Source: a virus
Strand: one strand, 5' to 3'
DNA length: 48,922 bases
IMG/VR virus record: IMGVR_UViG_3300025030_000159
Coordinates: 1 to 48,922 of that record
How positions within the stretch are numbered: position 1 is the stretch's first letter; every line of letters starts with the position of its first letter. The notes under the pieces were generated by a model that was not told the origin of the DNA, did not search any database, and saw only the letters and a list, made by a program, of their open reading frames with translations. The position numbers and the translations under genes are program-made. Positions 1 through 8,030 of the stretch are shown piece after piece.

Positions 1-124
1 GGAGAAAAAGGATAAAAAATGCAAAAAGAAAAAGAAGTAGAACAAAAGAAACAAAACGATATTGTCTTTCCCTTAATCGGGAAGGCTTTTCGGACGGGAG
101 AAATGAGAAAAGAAGAAGAAAGAG
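1..124. repeat. Terminal direct repeat, left copy
   Basis: Bases 1-124 are identical to 48798-48921. The last base of the window (48922, A) differs from its counterpart at 125 (C). The repeat spans the ribosome-binding site and first 35 codons of the gene at 19. It shows that the contig closes into a circle, as expected for a circularly permuted or terminally redundant phage genome. An overlap of this length is typical of an assembler end overlap, so it need not be a physical terminal repeat. Confidence 0.9.
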
Positions 125-300
125 CATGGGCAAAAACCCTTGAGAAGTTAGATCATAATGACCTTCTTCTCCTTTGGCTTTCTATCCCCTTCTCTCACCC
201 TCTCCATGAACCAAATAGCTTCCTCCTCTCTTTCTTCCTACATCGGATAGAAGAAGAGGGGGGATTTACGACTTCTAAAGTTACAAAGTTTAGGGAGTAG
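19..300 (+). CDS. Hypothetical 93-aa early protein
   Basis: I do not recognise this protein. It has a charged Lys/Glu-rich N-terminus (residues 1-15), then a mixed helical region rich in Leu and Phe. A purine-rich ribosome-binding site (GGAGAAAAAGGA) ends about 6 nt before the ATG. It belongs to the rightward early operon that crosses the contig join from 47821 and continues to 4544. Its first 35 codons are duplicated at 48816-48922 because of the terminal repeat. Confidence 0.7.
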   Translation: MQKEKEVEQKKQNDIVFPLIGKAFRTGEMRKEEERAWAKTLEKLDHNDLLLLWLSIPFSHPLHEPNSFLLSFFLHRIEEEGGFTTSKVTKFRE

Positions 301-305
301 TTAAA

Positions 306-530
306 ATGAAAACCTTTTCTAAGAGAATAAAACCAATCCTAAACCAAATAGAAAAACTCCATCGAGAGATAGAAAAAGAACTAAACTCAATAGAGATCCT
401 TCTTGTCTGTTCCAAGTGCTATCGGGAACTTTCAAAAGACTTCATCTCTGGAGTGATAAGTGTGCATCCTTGTAAGTGTCTCTTAGATGAATTTACTCCT
501 ACGGATTTTGAAAAAGAGGAACATTTTTAA
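306..530 (+). CDS. Small Cys-pair protein, 74 aa
   Basis: The function is unknown. An N-terminal basic amphipathic helix (residues 1-30) is followed by a CSKC pair near residue 36 and a CKC motif near residue 57, which together could bind one zinc ion. It starts 5 nt after the previous stop and is one of many small cysteine-pair proteins in the early operons. Confidence 0.7.
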   Translation: MKTFSKRIKPILNQIEKLHREIEKELNSIEILLVCSKCYRELSKDFISGVISVHPCKCLLDEFTPTDFEKEEHF

Positions 531-544
531 AAAGGAGAAAAGAA

Positions 545-736
545 ATGAAAGTTAAAGCCACTCCCGCTGTTTCCTTCATCCCTTTCGATTTAACTATTAG
601 AATAGAAAGTCAAAACGAACTAGATATGCTTTTCAGTTCTATTCTATTTTCCAAAGGAGCTTTCATAGGATGGGGAAGCTCAGGAGTTCCAAGTATTTTA
701 GATGAACTTAAAAGTCAAGGAGCGAAGGAGAAATAA
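545..736 (+). CDS. Hypothetical 63-aa early protein
   Basis: The family is not recognised. A clear AAAAAGGAGAAAAG ribosome-binding region precedes the ATG. The protein is short and mixed alpha/beta, with a glycine/serine turn near residues 42-48. Its stop codon directly abuts the ATG of the next gene, which indicates tight operon packing. Confidence 0.65.
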   Translation: MKVKATPAVSFIPFDLTIRIESQNELDMLFSSILFSKGAFIGWGSSGVPSILDELKSQGAKEK

Positions 737-934
737 ATGGGCGTTAAATATCTCTGCTTTGTAATAGAAGATATAGATGGTTCCACTATCTTTGTCCCTG
801 TAGAAAGTGTTTCTTACTTCCAAAGGGGAGGTCCGGAAGGATGGACAGAAGTGGGACTTAAAGATGGGACTAAAATCGAAACTAAAAAAGAACCAGCAGA
901 AGTAATGGCAAGCAGGACTACTTTTGAATTATAA
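737..934 (+). CDS. Hypothetical 65-aa early protein
   Basis: This is a small protein of alternating hydrophobic and charged residues, suggesting a compact beta fold. The start ATG follows the preceding stop without a gap, so translation is probably coupled. No catalytic motif is visible. Confidence 0.65.
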   Translation: MGVKYLCFVIEDIDGSTIFVPVESVSYFQRGGPEGWTEVGLKDGTKIETKKEPAEVMASRTTFEL

Positions 935-945
935 AAAGGAGAAAC

Positions 946-2022
946 ATGAATAACTTCTCTCTAAAACCCCTTTCAACTGTAGAGGTTATCTCCTCTCTAG
1001 AGTATGAAAGGCCAAAGATAAGTGGATTAACCACTCCTTCTGGATATGTCTTTTTTGACAATTCCACCTTAGACATAGCTAGGACGTGTCTTAGGAAATA
1101 CTATTTCCAAAAAATCCGAGGTTGGAATGTAGACGGCCCTGCGGCACCACTTATCTTTGGAAGTTCTTGGCACTCTGCAATGGACTTCCTCTGGCCAGCA
1201 TGTTCTAAGGGGGAGAAAAAATCCTTCGTCATAGACGGAGCTTTTTCCTCTTTCCTCGAAACTTGGAACGCTTCTGAATACGGGAATTACTCAGACCTAG
1301 ATCTCCTAGATCTCTATCCCCGAACTCCAACTAGAGCCCTAGAAATGCTAGAGGCTTATTACAAAGAATACGGAGAGAGTTTTAAAAAATACAAAATCCT
1401 CTCTATTGAAAGACCTTTCATAATCCCCCTTACAGATGATAGTTCTAAGTTAATGTATATCGGGAAATTAGATAAAGAAATAGAAGATGAAAGGACAGAG
1501 GAGGTAACAATCTGTGATCATAAAACTTCTTCTTTCTTAGAGACTCAGTGGATAAATACCTTCTCTCCCTCGGATCAATTCGATGGTTATCACCATGCCG
1601 GGAAGATGCACTGGGGGAGGAAATTCACTTCCATAATGGTAGATGGAGCGCAAGTTCATAAGACAAAGATCTCTTTCAAACGCCTCCCACTTATGCGCCA
1701 AACTTCCCAAATCGAAAGCTGGCTTTGGGAGACTCTGGAAACGATAAGTGAAATTCAATATAACGAGGAGCTTCTTTTAAACTATCGAAACTCTGGAAAG
1801 CATTTAGAATTCCTCCCGGCTTTTAAAGGGAATCATAAAGTCTGTGCATATCAGTATGGAAAACCATGTCCTTTTAGAGATCTTTGTATTTATCAGAATA
1901 ACCCCGAAGATCATGACATTTCGGATGGGTTTAAAAATGATATTTGGAATCCCTTTTTAATAGAAGAAAAAATAACAAAAGAAGGAATGGAGTTTAACGT
2001 AGTAGTAAAAGATGGAGAATAA
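946..2022 (+). CDS. Cas4/RecB-like PD-(D/E)XK exonuclease
   Basis: This 358-aa protein looks like a Cas4/RecB-family nuclease that would resect DNA ends for phage recombination or replication. The visible active-site set is His76 (in FGSSWHSAMD), Asp176 (GKLDK), Asp191-x-Lys193 (CDHKTS) and a QxxxY-type motif at Gln211-Tyr215. Four cysteines placed as in Cas4/AddB 4Fe-4S nucleases are Cys48, Cys300, Cys308 and Cys314 (CPFRDLC). It lies in one early operon with the Sak4-like ATPase (2870) and the probable ssDNA-binding protein (4119), which supports a recombination role. The third acidic residue is Asp rather than the usual Glu of E-x-K. No CRISPR array or Cas1 is present, so an adaptation role is unlikely. 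Confidence 0.8.
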   Translation: MNNFSLKPLSTVEVISSLEYERPKISGLTTPSGYVFFDNSTLDIARTCLRKYYFQKIRGWNVDGPAAPLIFGSSWHSAMDFLWPACSKGEKKSFVIDGAFSSFLETWNASEYGNYSDLDLLDLYPRTPTRALEMLEAYYKEYGESFKKYKILSIERPFIIPLTDDSSKLMYIGKLDKEIEDERTEEVTICDHKTSSFLETQWINTFSPSDQFDGYHHAGKMHWGRKFTSIMVDGAQVHKTKISFKRLPLMRQTSQIESWLWETLETISEIQYNEELLLNYRNSGKHLEFLPAFKGNHKVCAYQYGKPCPFRDLCIYQNNPEDHDISDGFKNDIWNPFLIEEKITKEGMEFNVVVKDGE

Positions 2023-2042
2023 AAAAGGAGATTTAAAAAGAA

Positions 2043-2141
2043 ATGAAAACAAACTACTTCCTTATCCCCCAGAATCTTTGGTTCCTCGAAACGGTAAGAG
2101 AGCTGAATAGGGAGAATAAAAAGAAAAATGTGCAAAGATAA
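2043..2141 (+). CDS. Possible 32-aa peptide
   Basis: A short reading frame lies between the nuclease gene and the gene at 2128, overlapping the latter by 14 nt. A GGAG element sits about 12 nt upstream of the ATG. The peptide is amphipathic with a basic C-terminus. It is supported only by position, ribosome-binding site and tight packing. Confidence 0.4.
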   Translation: MKTNYFLIPQNLWFLETVRELNRENKKKNVQR

Positions 2142-2373
2142 TAAAAACGATGAGTGTTTTTCCTGTTTCTTTAAAAAAGGAAATGAATTTAAAGAGGGAT
2201 CTATTTGTTGGAATTGTAGGAATGTAAAGTGTAACTTTTTAAAAGAAACCCGTTTCTCTTTCGTCTCTTCTAATCCAACTCCCTTGGAAGAGGAGATCTT
2301 AGAGTTACGGAAGGAGAATGATCTCCTAAGAGAACTTCTAAAAGGGGAGTTGGGAAAGGAAAGGATAAAATGA
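2128..2373 (+). CDS. Zinc-ribbon and coiled-coil small protein, 81 aa
   Basis: The N-terminal half carries C-x2-C pairs (CFSC, CWNC) and a further Cys, typical of a small zinc-binding knuckle. Residues 50-80 form a charged, leucine-spaced helix likely to be a coiled coil. The function is unknown; a nucleic-acid or protein adaptor is plausible. The stop TGA overlaps the ATG of the next frame as ATGA. Confidence 0.65.
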   Translation: MCKDNKNDECFSCFFKKGNEFKEGSICWNCRNVKCNFLKETRFSFVSSNPTPLEEEILELRKENDLLRELLKGELGKERIK

Positions 2374-2575
2374 AAGAAGGAAAAAAGTACGATGCGTAGA
2401 GGCCATCGCTCATAGTTGTCCAGATTTTATGTGCGAGTTTTACATCTCACAGGATATAGAAAATGTAGAAATATCTTTAGCTAATTATTTCTGTCCGATT
2501 AAAAGACAAAAAATAATCTGCGTTCCGATAATTTTAAAAACAGGAGAACAATGTGATATACAGAGTTCTTCTTAA
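2370..2575 (+). CDS. Small Cys-rich protein, probable -1 frameshift
   Basis: The ATG at 2370 overlaps the previous stop but frame 0 ends at TAG 2397-2399 after nine codons. The heptamer A AAA AAG (2381-2387) lies in the correct frame, and slipping back one base continues an open frame to TAA 2573-2575, giving about 68 residues. The -1 product has several cysteines (RCVE, SCPDFMCEF, NYFCP, IICVP) like its neighbours, which argues that the frame is real. No start codon precedes the Cys-rich part in its own frame; the first in-frame ATG is internal at 2429. A sequencing error in the A6 run, or a decaying gene, would look the same. Confidence 0.5.
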
Positions 2576-2588
2576 AGGAGGAAGAGAG

Positions 2589-2714
2589 ATGGAAGGAGAA
2601 TTTCTTACAGATGATGAATTTTACCTCTTTGGTTGTGAGTGTTCCTTTTGTAAGGGAAGAGAAGAGGAGGTTAAAGCCTTGGAGTTGGTAGAGTTAAAAA
2701 TAATGGAGGATTAA
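2589..2714 (+). CDS. Small Cys-rich protein, 41 aa
   Basis: A strong AAAGGAGGAAGAG ribosome-binding site precedes the ATG. The protein is acidic, with a central CECSFC cluster able to bind a metal, followed by a Glu/Leu-rich helix. It is unrecognised and belongs to the early Cys-pair protein set. Confidence 0.6.
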   Translation: MEGEFLTDDEFYLFGCECSFCKGREEEVKALELVELKIMED

Positions 2715-2715
2715 A

Positions 2716-2850
2716 TTGTTCTTTACTTTTTACTACGATCTCTTTGGGACGCTTATTTATATAGAAGCCCTTCCTCTCTGGAGGGAAAGAGATATAATGT
2801 ATTCTACTTTTGATCCGAATTTTCAATACATTTTGGTTTATAGAAATTAA
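2716..2850 (+). CDS. Possible 44-aa protein with TTG start
   Basis: The frame opens with TTG at 2716, 7 nt after the GGAGG element of TGGAGGATTAAA, and runs to TAA 2848-2850. It encodes an aromatic-rich small protein (many Phe and Tyr). No ATG is available near the 5' end. Support comes from the excellent ribosome-binding site and its place in the operon; the family is unknown. Confidence 0.45.
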   Translation: MFFTFYYDLFGTLIYIEALPLWRERDIMYSTFDPNFQYILVYRN

Positions 2851-2869
2851 TTAAAAAAGAGGATTGCAA

Positions 2870-3670
2870 ATGCCAAAAGCGTGTGATATAATGACCTTAA
2901 AGAAACTTCGTCTTCTTATCTATGGCCCAACTGGAGCGGGAAAAACTTCTCTCTTCCGGACTCTTCCGGGAAAGAAATTCCTCTTTGTCTTTGACCCGGC
3001 TGGTCTATGTTCTATCCAACCAGAGGATGATATTGAGTTCGAACTCTTTGTTCCGGACTCAGTAAATCTCGCTATTTCCACAATCCGAGGGGATTCTAGA
3101 TCTTCTGTTTCCTATTCCGGAAGTGATATTTACACTCAGTATGAAAGATTTATTAGTGAGAAAATAGAAGAGGATTATTTCTCCTCTTTCGACTGGGTGG
3201 GGTTTGATTCTATAACTACTTTCCAAGACCTAATGCTAGACCAAGTGGCGAATTTATACGGAAGAGAAGGGAAGATAGCACAGTTAGAGGATTATGGAAT
3301 AATGGCAGATGCGCTTAGAAAGAATCTTCGACAGTTAACCAGTCTCCCTTGTAATATAATCGCCACGGCGCATGAGAAGGCGAATCAAGATAAACTCTTA
3401 AGAACTATCTCTATGGGCCTTATGGTTCCCGGGCAGATGCAACAGAAACTTCCACTCCTTTTCTCAGAGATTTATAAATGCAAAGGGGAGGATGGAAAGT
3501 TCTTTATCCAAACCTCTCCCTCAGAGGATTATCCCCTAGCGAGATGTTCTCTTGGTCTTGAGCAATTCGTAGAAGTTACCATCCCAAAGGGAGCGAAAGA
3601 TCCAACTCTCTATGGCCTCGGGAAGATCATCAGAGAGAAGGGATTTTTTAAAGACGAAAACGAGGAATAA
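2870..3670 (+). CDS. Sak4-like RecA-family ATPase (AAA_24)
   Basis: This 266-aa P-loop ATPase resembles the phage nucleotide-binding/Sak4 group of single-strand annealing or RecA-like recombinases. Walker A is GPTGAGKT at residues 19-26, followed by the family-typical strand FLFVFDPAG. A Walker B-like strand FDWVGFDSITT lies near residues 104-114. I chose ATG 2870 because the AGAGGA element (2857-2862) is 7 nt upstream; an in-frame TTG at 2864 is too close to it. It works in the same operon as the Cas4-like nuclease and the ssDNA-binding candidate, giving a complete phage recombination set. Confidence 0.8.
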   Translation: MPKACDIMTLKKLRLLIYGPTGAGKTSLFRTLPGKKFLFVFDPAGLCSIQPEDDIEFELFVPDSVNLAISTIRGDSRSSVSYSGSDIYTQYERFISEKIEEDYFSSFDWVGFDSITTFQDLMLDQVANLYGREGKIAQLEDYGIMADALRKNLRQLTSLPCNIIATAHEKANQDKLLRTISMGLMVPGQMQQKLPLLFSEIYKCKGEDGKFFIQTSPSEDYPLARCSLGLEQFVEVTIPKGAKDPTLYGLGKIIREKGFFKDENEE

Positions 3671-3672
3671 AA

Positions 3673-3834
3673 ATGAGCGTAACTAATAAACCGATAATCG
3701 AAAATAACCTAACTTGTCCATTCTTTAACTGTATCCACAACTTCGAGGGGGAGTGTTTATGTGAGAACCCAGAGATAGAAAACGACACTTGCTACTCCCT
3801 AGATGAATGTACCGGACTTGGAGGATTTAACTAA
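3673..3834 (+). CDS. Small Cys-rich protein, 53 aa
   Basis: The ATG is 2 nt after the ATPase stop, and the TAA directly abuts the next ATG at 3835. Six cysteines are arranged as CPFFNC, CLC, C and C, which suggests a compact zinc- or disulfide-stabilised fold. It is not recognised. Confidence 0.6.
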   Translation: MSVTNKPIIENNLTCPFFNCIHNFEGECLCENPEIENDTCYSLDECTGLGGFN

Positions 3835-4050
3835 ATGGAAAAGAGTTATAAAGGACAGAGCCAGAAACAAAAGGCGCAGAGGGAATGGAGATTTGACCTA
3901 ATGCGGCTTGCGAATGCGAAGTTAATTCTAGACTATACTATAAAGGATTATGGGTATTATCTAGAAAAAGACTTAAGTCTCCTCTTTGCAGAGCTTAAAG
4001 AGCTAATCGACCAAAGAGCGGAGAGAAGGGGGGTGAGAGTAAAAGGATAA
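3835..4050 (+). CDS. Hypothetical basic helical protein, 71 aa
   Basis: A predominantly helical, charged protein with a basic N-terminus (Lys/Gln-rich, residues 1-18) and a basic C-terminus. It is packed between recombination genes with no gap upstream. No motif is recognised; nucleic-acid binding would fit the charge but is inference. Confidence 0.6.
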   Translation: MEKSYKGQSQKQKAQREWRFDLMRLANAKLILDYTIKDYGYYLEKDLSLLFAELKELIDQRAERRGVRVKG

Positions 4051-4118
4051 AGAAAAGAAAAGAAACTGTCTTTTAAATGGCCATTAACCACAAAAAAGAA
4101 AACAAAAAGGAACTAAAA

Positions 4119-4544
4119 ATGAGCTTTATTGAAAAACCCCTTGATGATGTTCAAGACCCTGAGTGTGGACCGGAAGGACTGTATGACCTCGTGATTGAAA
4201 AAGCAGATGATAAAATGGATGGCGAGATTCGGAAAAACATGCTGGTTATTATCAAAGTAACCAGAGGTCCGGCTGGCGTGAATATTGATGAATTGAAAAA
4301 CATCCTCCATAACCTCTCTTTCATCCTCCCGACAGATGATGAAGAGAAAGCGAAGAATAAGCAGCTATTTTTCAAAAAATTCTGCTACCTCTTCAGTGTA
4401 AATACCAAGGGGAAAATGATGAAGGACTTCGGCCCGATGGATTTTATCGGGAAAAAGGCCCTCAAAGCACAACTGAAAATCAAAGACTACCAAGGACAAA
4501 AATCAAACATCATCAACCTTCCGCAGATCCCGAAGGGGAAGTAA
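4119..4544 (+). CDS. Probable ssDNA-binding protein (DUF669-like)
   Basis: This 141-aa protein has the look of phage OB-fold single-strand DNA-binding proteins: an early GLYDLVIEKA strand, a central region with paired lysines and aromatic residues (FFKKFCYLF), and a late FIGKKALKAQLKIKDYQG segment like DUF669-type proteins. I set the start at ATG 4119, 8 nt after AAAAAGG, rather than at an upstream ATG at 4077 that lacks a ribosome-binding site. Codon choice (more CTG, CTC, CCG, AAC; fewer TTA and ATA) differs from its neighbours and matches the capsid gene, which suggests strong expression. It is the last gene before a strong terminator. Confidence 0.55.
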   Translation: MSFIEKPLDDVQDPECGPEGLYDLVIEKADDKMDGEIRKNMLVIIKVTRGPAGVNIDELKNILHNLSFILPTDDEEKAKNKQLFFKKFCYLFSVNTKGKMMKDFGPMDFIGKKALKAQLKIKDYQGQKSNIINLPQIPKGK

Positions 4545-4579
4545 TTTTCTTTCCTCTTCTAAGTAAATAGTTAAAGAAG

Positions 4580-4619
4580 AAATAGCACCTTTTAGTTTAT
4601 TTAAAAGGTGCTATTTTTT
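4580..4619 (+). terminator. Intrinsic terminator of the recombination operon
   Basis: A 15-bp perfect stem (4580-4594 with 4602-4616) encloses a 7-nt loop and ends in a run of T. It separates the recombination genes from the secreted-fibre cluster. Confidence 0.9.
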
Positions 4620-4676
4620 CATCCCTTTTTCTCTCTAATGAGAAATGACGCAGAACCAAAGGAGAGGGCTTTTAAA

Positions 4677-5039
4677 ATGACCTTCAAAGTTTTCCTTATT
4701 TTCTTTATTTTTCTTCTACTTCCATCTATTTCTTTCTCTGCTGGATACCTCCCTACGGATAAAGGAGAGAAGTCCATTCAAGGTTCCGCACCGGATGTTG
4801 AAGCTGTAACTACTATCGGTGCGACTGGAAGTGCAACTATTGACGTTTCAAAAGATCTAGCGATTCGTTTTAAATGTAACCAGAATATAACTTATCACCT
4901 TGGAGGGGGGGCTGCTTCGGCATGGGAAGTGGATGCCGGGAGTGAGGAGTTTATCCTTATCCCTAGAGGGAAAGAAACTCTAACCCTCCTCTCTTCCGTA
5001 AACCCCACTGTTTGCAAATCCCAAGCTGGAAGGAGATAA
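4677..5039 (+). CDS. Secreted small beta-rich protein, 120 aa
   Basis: Residues 1-20 form a classical Sec signal peptide (basic Met-Thr-Phe-Lys start, long hydrophobic core, SFSA cleavage site). The mature part of about 100 residues is Gly/Ser/Thr-rich and beta-like with two cysteines. The start ATG 4677 follows AAAGGAGAGG; an upstream in-frame start near 4608 would lie inside the terminator. It is the first of four consecutive genes for exported proteins. The function is unknown; an accessory of the adjacent fibre is plausible. Confidence 0.7.
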   Translation: MTFKVFLIFFIFLLLPSISFSAGYLPTDKGEKSIQGSAPDVEAVTTIGATGSATIDVSKDLAIRFKCNQNITYHLGGGAASAWEVDAGSEEFILIPRGKETLTLLSSVNPTVCKSQAGRR

Positions 5040-5045
5040 GAAGAG

Positions 5046-7427
5046 ATGAGTTTTAAAGGTCTTGTTTTTTTCATAATTCTTTCTCTTTCCTTTCCATTTA
5101 ATGCTCTTGCATTTCTTGGAGGGGCGAAGAATATAAAGAATTACATAACTACAATAGATGGATCGAATTTACTAGTCCGAGGAGTCTGGGCAGTTGGAGA
5201 GACTTATCAGACTGGAAATTTAGTAACAAAAGATGGACAGACTTGGATAGCTCTTCAAGAAAATACCGGAGTCACTCCAGTGGAGGGAGTGAATTGGACT
5301 CTCTTTGCGGATAAAGGTCCAGTTGGAGATGCAGGAGCAGATGGAGCAGATGGAACTGCGGCTTCTCTTACTATCGGAACTGTAACTACCGGAGCTGCTG
5401 GGAGTTCTGCTACTGTAGAGAATGTCGGAACTTCCTCTGAGGCAGTTCTGGATTTCTCCCTCCCCCAAGGAGCAACTGGAGCGCAAGGAGTTAAAGGGGA
5501 TAAAGGAGATACTGGAGAAACTGGAGCTACTGGAGCAACGGGAAGTACTGGTCCTGCCGGTGCGGATGGAGCAAATGGAGTAGGAGTCCCCACTGGAGGA
5601 ACTACTGGACAGGTTCTTTCTAAAATAAACGCTACTAACTATAACACCCAATGGATCGCACCACCTACTTCTGTTCCTACTCAGACTGGACATTCAGGGG
5701 AGTATTTAACCACGGATGGGACTAACGCTTCATGGGCAGCGGTAGAGGGAAGTGGAACTGTTACGGGAGTTACTAGTGCGAATGCCGCTCATTTAACTGT
5801 AGCAAATGGGACTATAGCACCAGTTTTAACCGTAGTAAGTGCCCCGAAACTTACTACTGCTAGGACTATCGCAGGGAAGAGTTTTGATGGAACGGCGAAT
5901 ATAACTCTCAATCCCGGGGATGTAGGAGCAGCAAGTTCTGCTTCTACTGTAAATGGCCATCCCCTTTCTGGAAATGTTGTAGTAACTCCAACAGATTTAG
6001 GATTAGTAATAGGAACAAACGTACAAGCATATGATGCGGATTTAACTACATATGCAGGGATAACTCCTAGTGCGAATGTTCAGACTCTTTTAGGTAGTGC
6101 TTCTTATGCAGCTTTTAAAACTTCTCTTTCCCTAGGAAATGTTGATAACACAAGTGATGCAAATAAACCAGTTTCAAGTGCAACTACCACCCAGCTTAAT
6201 TTAAAAGCGCCTTTAGCTAGTCCGACTTTTACCGGAACAGTTAGTGGAATTACAAAAGCTATGGTTGGCTTGGGAAGTGTGGATAATACTACGGACGTAG
6301 GGAAGCCAGTAAGCACTGCCACACAGACTGCTTTGAATTTAAAAGCTAACTTAGCTGACCCGACTTTTACCGGCACTCCTACACTTCCTACGGGAACTAT
6401 TGGAGTTACACAAACCGCTGGAGATAGTAGTACCAAATTAGCTACCACAGCTTTCGTAACCACAGCGGATAACTTAAAAGCTCCTTTGGATAATCCTACT
6501 TTTACCACAGGGATTACTACTCCTCTTCTTACAACTAATGCCGCAGATGGGACACACTTTGTTCGGCCTTATAATTCCGTAGGTTTTAGCGGAACTCCCT
6601 TAGAGGGAATGCTGCAAACTACAAATACCGGATCTCTTCAATTATACCATGAAACTTCTTGGGTAGATTTAGGCAATGGCAGTATGAATCTGCCGGGTGC
6701 CGGGATAGCAGTTAGTACTGGAAGTGCTTGGACTACTTCTTTAGTTGCCCCTAGTGGAATTTTAGTAGGAACTACCGATGCACAGGATTTAACTAACAAA
6801 ACTCTTAATAAAGTTACAATAACTGCCCCAACTACTAGTGCTACGCTTACTTTAGTAAATGGCTCTACTCTTGCTACCAGTGGAGCTTATTCCACTACAC
6901 TTACTGCAAGTGGGACAACTAATGTTACTCTTCCTACCACCGGGACACTTGCTACTCTGGCTGGAACAGAAACTCTTACGAATAAAACTCTTACAAATCC
7001 TACTATAAATAATCCAACTTTAACTACTCCAGCTTTTACTGGCGGAACTATTACTACAGCTGAGGTAAATGGTTCAGCAGCTGCGAGTTTAACAGCTAAC
7101 CAAGTTTCTTCTACTTTTATCTATAACACCGGACAAACTACCGCAGACGTGGCACTTACTCTTCCTACTGCTGCTAGTGGGCTTAGTGCTATCTTTACCG
7201 TAGGAACAGCCCGAAGCAATAAATGGGGAGTTCTGGCAGGAACAAATGATAAGATTTACTTACTAGCCAGTGATGGAACTATAAGTGCAGGAAGTGATAA
7301 TGGCTATGCTAGAATGACAGCTGCACAAGTGGGCCAAAGTTTCGCTTGTTGGACTTTTAAAACCGATGCTTATGACTGGATGTGTAAGGCTATAGCTATC
7401 GGAACTAGTACTTTCGCGGCGAACTAA
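5046..7427 (+). CDS. Fibre-like secreted protein, collagen-like repeats
   Basis: This 793-aa protein begins with a Sec signal peptide (residues 1-22, ending NALA). Residues 46-87 resemble a small CBM5/12-like carbohydrate-binding module (GETYQTGNLVTKDGQTW). Residues 90-101 and 138-178 are Gly-X-Y collagen-like. The long rest contains phage tail-fibre repeats such as LGNVDNTSDANKPVS and its partner LGSVDNTTDVGKPVS, TARTIAGKSFDGTANITL, and ASPTFTG units, followed by Thr-rich beta repeats. The domain order is that of a receptor-binding tail fibre, but a cytoplasmically assembled phage fibre should not need a signal peptide. It is translated from an AGGAGATAAG site and packed with the exported proteins at 4677, 7429 and 8031. 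Confidence 0.75.
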   Translation: MSFKGLVFFIILSLSFPFNALAFLGGAKNIKNYITTIDGSNLLVRGVWAVGETYQTGNLVTKDGQTWIALQENTGVTPVEGVNWTLFADKGPVGDAGADGADGTAASLTIGTVTTGAAGSSATVENVGTSSEAVLDFSLPQGATGAQGVKGDKGDTGETGATGATGSTGPAGADGANGVGVPTGGTTGQVLSKINATNYNTQWIAPPTSVPTQTGHSGEYLTTDGTNASWAAVEGSGTVTGVTSANAAHLTVANGTIAPVLTVVSAPKLTTARTIAGKSFDGTANITLNPGDVGAASSASTVNGHPLSGNVVVTPTDLGLVIGTNVQAYDADLTTYAGITPSANVQTLLGSASYAAFKTSLSLGNVDNTSDANKPVSSATTTQLNLKAPLASPTFTGTVSGITKAMVGLGSVDNTTDVGKPVSTATQTALNLKANLADPTFTGTPTLPTGTIGVTQTAGDSSTKLATTAFVTTADNLKAPLDNPTFTTGITTPLLTTNAADGTHFVRPYNSVGFSGTPLEGMLQTTNTGSLQLYHETSWVDLGNGSMNLPGAGIAVSTGSAWTTSLVAPSGILVGTTDAQDLTNKTLNKVTITAPTTSATLTLVNGSTLATSGAYSTTLTASGTTNVTLPTTGTLATLAGTETLTNKTLTNPTINNPTLTTPAFTGGTITTAEVNGSAAASLTANQVSSTFIYNTGQTTADVALTLPTAASGLSAIFTVGTARSNKWGVLAGTNDKIYLLASDGTISAGSDNGYARMTAAQVGQSFACWTFKTDAYDWMCKAIAIGTSTFAAN

Positions 7428-7428
7428 G

Positions 7429-8016
7429 ATGAAGAGATTTCTTTTCTTTATTTTATTTTCTTTAGTTATGGAAACGGGGGCATTTGCCTTTGCCCCCGGA
7501 TTTATTCAAGCCCTTACTAGTTCTGGAAGTAGTGGTGGGGGTGGAACTGCTAGTCCTGAAATTCTGCGGCCTACTGGCAATGGTGCGGGTGGAGGCGGTT
7601 GGACCGCAAATACTGGTGCATTATGGGATGCTATCAATGACTCTACCTCTGACAGTGACACTACTTACATCTCTACCACGTGGGATCATGATGCAAGAGG
7701 TTTTACACATACTGCGTCTGCTTTAACCACACAAACTATTGATTCTGTAGTGGTGCATGTTGTGGCTAAGTATGTTGGGACTGCTGGCACTATGCAGCCG
7801 GGGCTATACATCGGAACCTCTTGGTATACCATTGACGGTTACAACTTAACTTCTACTTATGCAGACTATACCAATACCTTTACTGTTAATCCTGCTACTT
7901 CTGCTGCATGGACAGTTGCGGATATTAACTCAGCTCAGATAGTAACTTGGACCCTTGGTACTCCGAATACATCGGTTAGGGTCACACAGTGTTGGCTTGA
8001 AATAAACTACCAATAA
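7429..8016 (+). CDS. Secreted beta-sandwich protein, 195 aa
   Basis: The N-terminus (residues 1-21) is a signal peptide with an AFA-type cleavage site. A Gly/Ser linker (residues 30-40) precedes a domain of about 150 residues made of alternating Thr/Val/Trp strands, consistent with a jelly-roll or lectin-like fold. The gene starts 1 nt after the fibre stop. Codon use is richer in GGC, CTG and ACC than in the surrounding early genes, a hint of separate origin. No enzymatic motif is visible. Confidence 0.65.
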   Translation: MKRFLFFILFSLVMETGAFAFAPGFIQALTSSGSSGGGGTASPEILRPTGNGAGGGGWTANTGALWDAINDSTSDSDTTYISTTWDHDARGFTHTASALTTQTIDSVVVHVVAKYVGTAGTMQPGLYIGTSWYTIDGYNLTSTYADYTNTFTVNPATSAAWTVADINSAQIVTWTLGTPNTSVRVTQCWLEINYQ

Positions 8017-8030
8017 GGCAAGGAAAAAAG

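Noticed and set aside
946-2022. CRISPR adaptation role for the Cas4-like gene
   Set aside because: No repeat-spacer array or other cas gene was seen; phage Cas4-like nucleases usually act in recombination or replication.
5220-5693. Minus-strand 157- and 112-codon frames inside the fibre gene
   Set aside because: These are shadows of Gly-X-Y collagen-like repeats, with Ser- or Pro-rich low-complexity translation and no start signals.
6104-6508. Minus-strand 134-codon frame
   Set aside because: It mirrors the tail-fibre repeats of the gene on the plus strand and has no ribosome-binding site.
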